Shown here one piece after another: positions 60,995 through 64,000 of a stretch of DNA of 64,000 nt. How positions within the stretch are numbered: position 1 is the first letter of the stretch; each line of letters begins with the position of its first letter. Origin of the DNA: Candidatus Methanosuratincola sp. (lineage in GTDB: Archaea > Thermoproteota > Methanomethylicia > Methanomethylicales > Methanomethylicaceae); contig JBBFLR010000002.1 in NCBI GenBank assembly GCA_037478935.1, positions 88,604 to 152,603 of the forward strand. Direction: 5' to 3'. The position numbers and the translations under genes are program-made. The notes under the pieces are model-generated. The model was not told where the DNA came from and ran no database searches. It worked only from the letters and a program-made list of their open reading frames with translations.

Positions 60995-62234
60995 TGTGAT
61001 ACTCAGGTGCATAGGCTGCAACGCAGAATTCGGCCCAGAAGAGATAATATACAGTTGCAGGAGATGCGGGGGACTGCTCGAGGTTGTCATGGAGCCCCCA
61101 AAAGCTACATTTGATGACTTTTCTAAGAGGGGATTCGGGGTATGGCGCTACAGGGAGTTCATACCCATAGAGGAAGGGGTTGAGATAGTCACGCTGGACG
61201 AGGGGGGCACCCCGCTTTACAGGTGCGACAGGCTCGCAAAATGGGCGGGCGTCAGGAGGCTCTTCATAAAGTATGAGGGAAGGAACCCTACCGGGAGCTT
61301 CAAGGACAGGGGGATGACCGTTGGCGTCACCAAGGCAAAAAGCCTGGGATCTAAGGCAGTGGCATGTGCGTCCACGGGCAACACCTCTGCTTCGCTGGCA
61401 GCGTATGCCGCAAGATCCGGGCTCACATGCTATGTGATACTGCCATCCGGGAAAGTGGCAATGGGGAAGCTCGCACAGGCGCTCATGCACGGCGCGAAGG
61501 TGATCTCAGTCAAGGGCAACTTCGATCAGGCACTCAAGCTGGTCATGGACGTCTCGAGGAGCATGGGAATATACCTCCTCAACAGCATAAACCCATGGAG
61601 GCTGGAGGGGCAGAAGACCCTCGCATTCGAGCTCGTCGATCAGCTCGGGCATGTCCCTGAGTTCGTCGCAGTCCCCATGGGCAACTGCGGGAACATCTCG
61701 GCGATATGGAAGGGGTTCGTCGAGCTGGAAGGCGCAGGGTTGATCAGGGAGAAGCCGAGGATGTTCGGGGTTCAGGCTGCCGGCGCAGCCCCGGTTGTTG
61801 AGATGCTCAGGAAGAATCTCGAGAGGCTCAGCCCGGTGAAAACGCCAGAAACGGTCGCAACCGCAATAAGGATAGGGAATCCAGTTAACTGGCCGAAGGC
61901 GGTCAACGCGATCAGGAACTCAAGCGGGCTCTACGACTCGGTCACGGACGATGAGATCGTTGAGACTCAGAAGATGATAGCCTGCCTCGAGGGGATCGGG
62001 GTCGAGCCCGCGAGCGCTGCATCGGTTGCAGGTGTGAGGAAGGCGGTCTTGTCCGGATCGATACCTAGGGACGCTGAGGTGGCATGTGTCTGCACAGGGC
62101 ACCTGCTCAAGGACCCTGAGGAGGTCATCAGCGTCTGCGGCAAGCCGATCGAGATACCTCCTGACCTTAAGGCAGTTACGGAAATGATCAGGCCGGATCA
62201 ATCAGCGCCTCTTCCAACCCGAAGAGCGGACTAG
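60978..62234 (+). CDS. thrC: Threonine synthase
   Basis: A short N-terminal zinc knuckle (CIGCNAEFGPEEIIYSCRRC) precedes a PLP fold II enzyme. GRNPTGSFKDRGMTVGVTKA carries the PLP lysine, and VACASTGNTSASLAAYAARS and MGNCGNISAIWKGF bind phosphate. It converts phosphohomoserine to threonine. In-frame starts are GTG 60978, TTG 60987 and GTG 60996; the last lies just after the thrB stop. The 3' end overlaps the convergent CBS regulator by 4 bases. Confidence 0.94.
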   Translation: MQRLSDVILRCIGCNAEFGPEEIIYSCRRCGGLLEVVMEPPKATFDDFSKRGFGVWRYREFIPIEEGVEIVTLDEGGTPLYRCDRLAKWAGVRRLFIKYEGRNPTGSFKDRGMTVGVTKAKSLGSKAVACASTGNTSASLAAYAARSGLTCYVILPSGKVAMGKLAQALMHGAKVISVKGNFDQALKLVMDVSRSMGIYLLNSINPWRLEGQKTLAFELVDQLGHVPEFVAVPMGNCGNISAIWKGFVELEGAGLIREKPRMFGVQAAGAAPVVEMLRKNLERLSPVKTPETVATAIRIGNPVNWPKAVNAIRNSSGLYDSVTDDEIVETQKMIACLEGIGVEPASAASVAGVRKAVLSGSIPRDAEVACVCTGHLLKDPEEVISVCGKPIEIPPDLKAVTEMIRPDQSAPLPTRRAD

Positions 62235-63151
62235 GCAGCCCGGTTTTCGGGTTTCCTACCCTCTATCATTTCGAAGGGCTTGAGGATCCTGAGGAGGATA
62301 TCGGTTCTGGTGATTATCCCAACAGGCCTTTCATCCGTGTCTACGACGACGAGCCTGCCGATGCTGGACCGCTGCATCTTCTCCATTGCCTGGAGCATGT
62401 CCTCCTCCATGCCTATGAGCACGGGCTTCCTTGTGGCTGCCTCCCGGACTGTGAGGTGCATCTTCCCCTCGGTGACACACCTTGAGATATCCGAACTAGT
62501 TATCATCCCCACCAGCTTGCCATCCTCAATTATGGGCGCAGCCCTTATCATCTCCTTGTAGAGCGTCTCTGCGGCTGTCCTGAGGGGGGCAGAAGCAAGG
62601 ACTGAGACTATCCTCTTCGACATCACCTCGCCTACAGTGACGCGGGGGATGCTGATCAGTGTTATTACGTCGAGAAGGATCTCTCCATGGAGGTCGTCCC
62701 TGCCCGCGATCTTCCCCTCAATCACCATTCTTCCCGAGGGCGTCGGACCGATCACGATCTCCTCGCCTATGTCGAACCGTGAGAGGTTTCCGATGACCTT
62801 CAGTATAGCCTGGCAGAAGTCGGGACTGAATACGCTCTTGAAGAGGATGTCGGTGACTGTTACTTCGGTTTTCTCACCTTTCTTTGTGTAGATTGGGACA
62901 GAGAGCGATCTTGGTCCTTTGGGGACGTTGAAGCTCTCATATGCCTTGCTTGTGGGGAGGTAACCCCCCTTCGGTCCAGGAATGGCCTCTACCAGTCCTA
63001 TCGCCCTTAGGACTGGCATTATATTCCTTACGGTGCCTTCGTCCCTGCCTGTCCTTGCTGCGATCTCCTTGCTCTTCACAAGGGACCGCTTCTTGTCATA
63101 CAGCTCAAGAAGTGCGACTACGATTTCTTTTTGCGGAGCGGAGAGAGACAT
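62231..63151 (-). CDS. Winged-helix regulator with paired CBS domains
   Basis: The N-terminal winged helix is KEIAARTGRDEGTVRNIMPVL and GYLPTSKAYESF (about 28-75). A middle beta domain follows. Two CBS motifs make up the C-terminal half: VGEVMSKRIVSVLASAPLRT with GKLVGMITSSDISR, and TVREAATRKPVLIGMEEDM with RPVGIITRTDILLRIL. CBS pairs sense adenosyl ligands. The ATG at 63151 has AGAGG seven bases upstream. It diverges from an acyl-CoA ligase across AT palindromes, which may be its own operator. Confidence 0.87.
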   Translation of the reverse strand: MSLSAPQKEIVVALLELYDKKRSLVKSKEIAARTGRDEGTVRNIMPVLRAIGLVEAIPGPKGGYLPTSKAYESFNVPKGPRSLSVPIYTKKGEKTEVTVTDILFKSVFSPDFCQAILKVIGNLSRFDIGEEIVIGPTPSGRMVIEGKIAGRDDLHGEILLDVITLISIPRVTVGEVMSKRIVSVLASAPLRTAAETLYKEMIRAAPIIEDGKLVGMITSSDISRCVTEGKMHLTVREAATRKPVLIGMEEDMLQAMEKMQRSSIGRLVVVDTDERPVGIITRTDILLRILKPFEMIEGRKPENRAA

Positions 63152-63170
63152 CAGCATTCCTCTATGGAAT

Positions 63171-63195
63171 ATTATATATAATTATAATTATAATT
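63171..63195. promoter_or_regulatory. AT palindrome cluster upstream of the CBS regulator
   Basis: ATTATATATAAT (63171-63182) and AATTATAATTATAATT (63180-63195) are perfect, overlapping palindromes just upstream of the regulator ATG. They may combine TATA box and autoregulatory site. Confidence 0.4.
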
Positions 63196-63235
63196 TTTGT
63201 TCAGTGTGGTACCATAAGGGCCTTGATCAGACTCC

Positions 63236-63250
63236 ATTATTATAAATAAT
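63236..63250. promoter_or_regulatory. AT inverted repeat upstream of the acyl-CoA ligase
   Basis: ATTATT-ATA-AATAAT lies about 55 bases before the ligase ATG, similar to the cluster beside the CBS regulator. A shared operator for the divergent pair is plausible. Confidence 0.35.
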
Positions 63251-63305
63251 TATAATCATCAAACCTTATAAAATTGGTAAAGATCGGTTATTGAGGTGGC
63301 ATGGA

Positions 63306-64000
63306 ATGAGCATCGACTCGAGGTTTTCGTCGACCGCGAAAAGGTTCCCCAACAAGGTCGCGCTGAAATGGAAAGGTAAGGATTATACGTTTAAAGAGCT
63401 GGACTCGCTGTCCAACAAGTTCGCCAAAGCACTTTCTGCCGCGGGTGTCACGAAGGGGGACAGGGTCTGCATATTCATGCAGAACTCCCCCGAATTCGCA
63501 ATAGCGCACTTTGGCATACTAAAGTCCGGCGGGGTCACAGTACCGCTGAACGTGATGTACAGGAAGCACGAGCTCAGGCACATGATAAACGACTCTGGGG
63601 CAGCAGCAGTCGTGACCTCGGAGATAAACCTGCAGTTCGTTCAGGAGGTAATGAAGGACCTGAAGACTGTGAAAGCGGTCATAGTCACTTCCGAGAGCGT
63701 TCCGGAAGGCGCCATATCTTTTTACAAGATCATGGAGGGCTTTGACGACACCCCCCTCCCCGGTGTGAACGGAGAGGAGGACGTTGCGGTGATCTGTTAC
63801 ACGTCTGGGACGACTGGGCTCTCCAAGGGGGCAATGCTCACCCACAGGAATTTCCTGTCGAACATAGGCACGCTCGCAGAGATCTGGGACCTCAATGAAA
63901 ACGACAAGGTGCTTATGGCTCTCCCGATGTTCCATATACACGGGCTAGGTATAGTCGTCCACGGGATGGCTTACTGCGGCTATACCGTCGTCCTCCACGA
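63306..64000 (+). CDS. Acyl-CoA ligase (AMP-forming), 3' end beyond window
   Basis: The ATG at 63306 has GAGGTGG upstream and the frame is open to the window edge. The ANL-superfamily N-terminal domain is clear: FPNKVALKWKGKDYTFKELD, then the P-loop CYTSGTTGLSKGAMLTHRNF and ALPMFHIHGLGIVVHGMAY. It activates a carboxylic acid to acyl-CoA through an acyl-adenylate; the fatty-acid or aryl-acid specificity is set by sequence partly outside the window. Divergent from the CBS regulator. Confidence 0.92.
   Translation, partial: MSIDSRFSSTAKRFPNKVALKWKGKDYTFKELDSLSNKFAKALSAAGVTKGDRVCIFMQNSPEFAIAHFGILKSGGVTVPLNVMYRKHELRHMINDSGAAAVVTSEINLQFVQEVMKDLKTVKAVIVTSESVPEGAISFYKIMEGFDDTPLPGVNGEEDVAVICYTSGTTGLSKGAMLTHRNFLSNIGTLAEIWDLNENDKVLMALPMFHIHGLGIVVHGMAYCGYTVVLH

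Noticed and set aside
1-64000. tRNA and rRNA genes, CRISPR arrays
   Set aside because: I looked for T-arm consensus sequences and for regularly spaced repeats on both strands. A lone GGGTCGATCCC near 19345-19360 has no matching cloverleaf, and no repeat array was seen. A tRNAscan or CRISPR finder run would settle it.

Overview
The window is archaeal DNA. It carries a two-gene alpha/beta proteasome operon, an aCPSF2-type beta-CASP nuclease, Elp3, a COG1855 PIN-ATPase-KH protein, a Trm5-type tRNA methylase, a deoxyhypusine synthase-family protein, Lrp regulators and TATA-like promoters with short or absent leaders. A tungsten-type aldehyde:ferredoxin oxidoreductase, a polyferredoxin, a corrinoid protein with two MtmB-type methyltransferases, an ADP-forming acyl-CoA synthetase subunit and a NifB homologue point to a strict anaerobe. 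A Thermoproteota/TACK lineage such as Methanomethylicia or Bathyarchaeia is my inference; no rRNA or mcr gene is present to fix it. I found no rRNA, convincing tRNA or CRISPR array.

Layout. Positions 1-6780 are visibly AT-rich and all genes there read leftward. They comprise a NurA-like nuclease, a HerA-like ATPase, a 53-residue protein and a Rad50/SbcC-like ATPase (cut by the window edge) in a tightly coupled operon, a wrecked type I restriction-modification locus, and an M48 protease. From about 6780 the DNA becomes GC-rich and looks like core genome. 6947-13934 holds a nitroreductase, a DUF523/DUF1722 protein, NfeD, the beta, biotin-carrier and gamma subunits of a sodium-pumping decarboxylase, a DsrE protein and a YhfC-family membrane protein. 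14113-22404 holds ilvC, ilvH and ilvB, two secreted proteins, a zinc ribbon and a PNPOx-fold protein. 22794-26505 holds a DUF2207/LemA pair, a bactofilin and an ICC-like phosphoesterase.

26543-33770 is the metabolic centrepiece. A LeuA-family enzyme diverges from a ferredoxin-AOR operon, which is followed by an MtmC-like corrinoid protein and two tandem MtmB homologues that read through without the amber (pyrrolysine) codon of classical MtmB. 33874-38443 is a complete BMP/nucleoside-type ABC transporter. 38535-47905 carries TatD, the proteasome, several regulators and hydrolases, and the acyl-CoA synthetase. 47946-58291 carries NifB, aCPSF2, a thioredoxin, phosphoglycolate phosphatase, a Trm9-like methylase joined to Elp3, a histone-deacetylase-like protein, the PIN-ATPase, Trm5 and LarE. 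58351-64000 carries the deoxyhypusine synthase-family protein, a Rieske protein, thrB-thrC, a CBS-domain regulator and the start of an acyl-CoA ligase.

The parts most worth follow-up are the Pyl-less MtmB pair linked to AOR, the NurA-HerA-small protein-SMC operon beside dead restriction genes, the orphan NifB, an in-frame UAG between a membrane anchor and its domain near 12996, and several strong palindromes or RNA-like folds in promoter regions.
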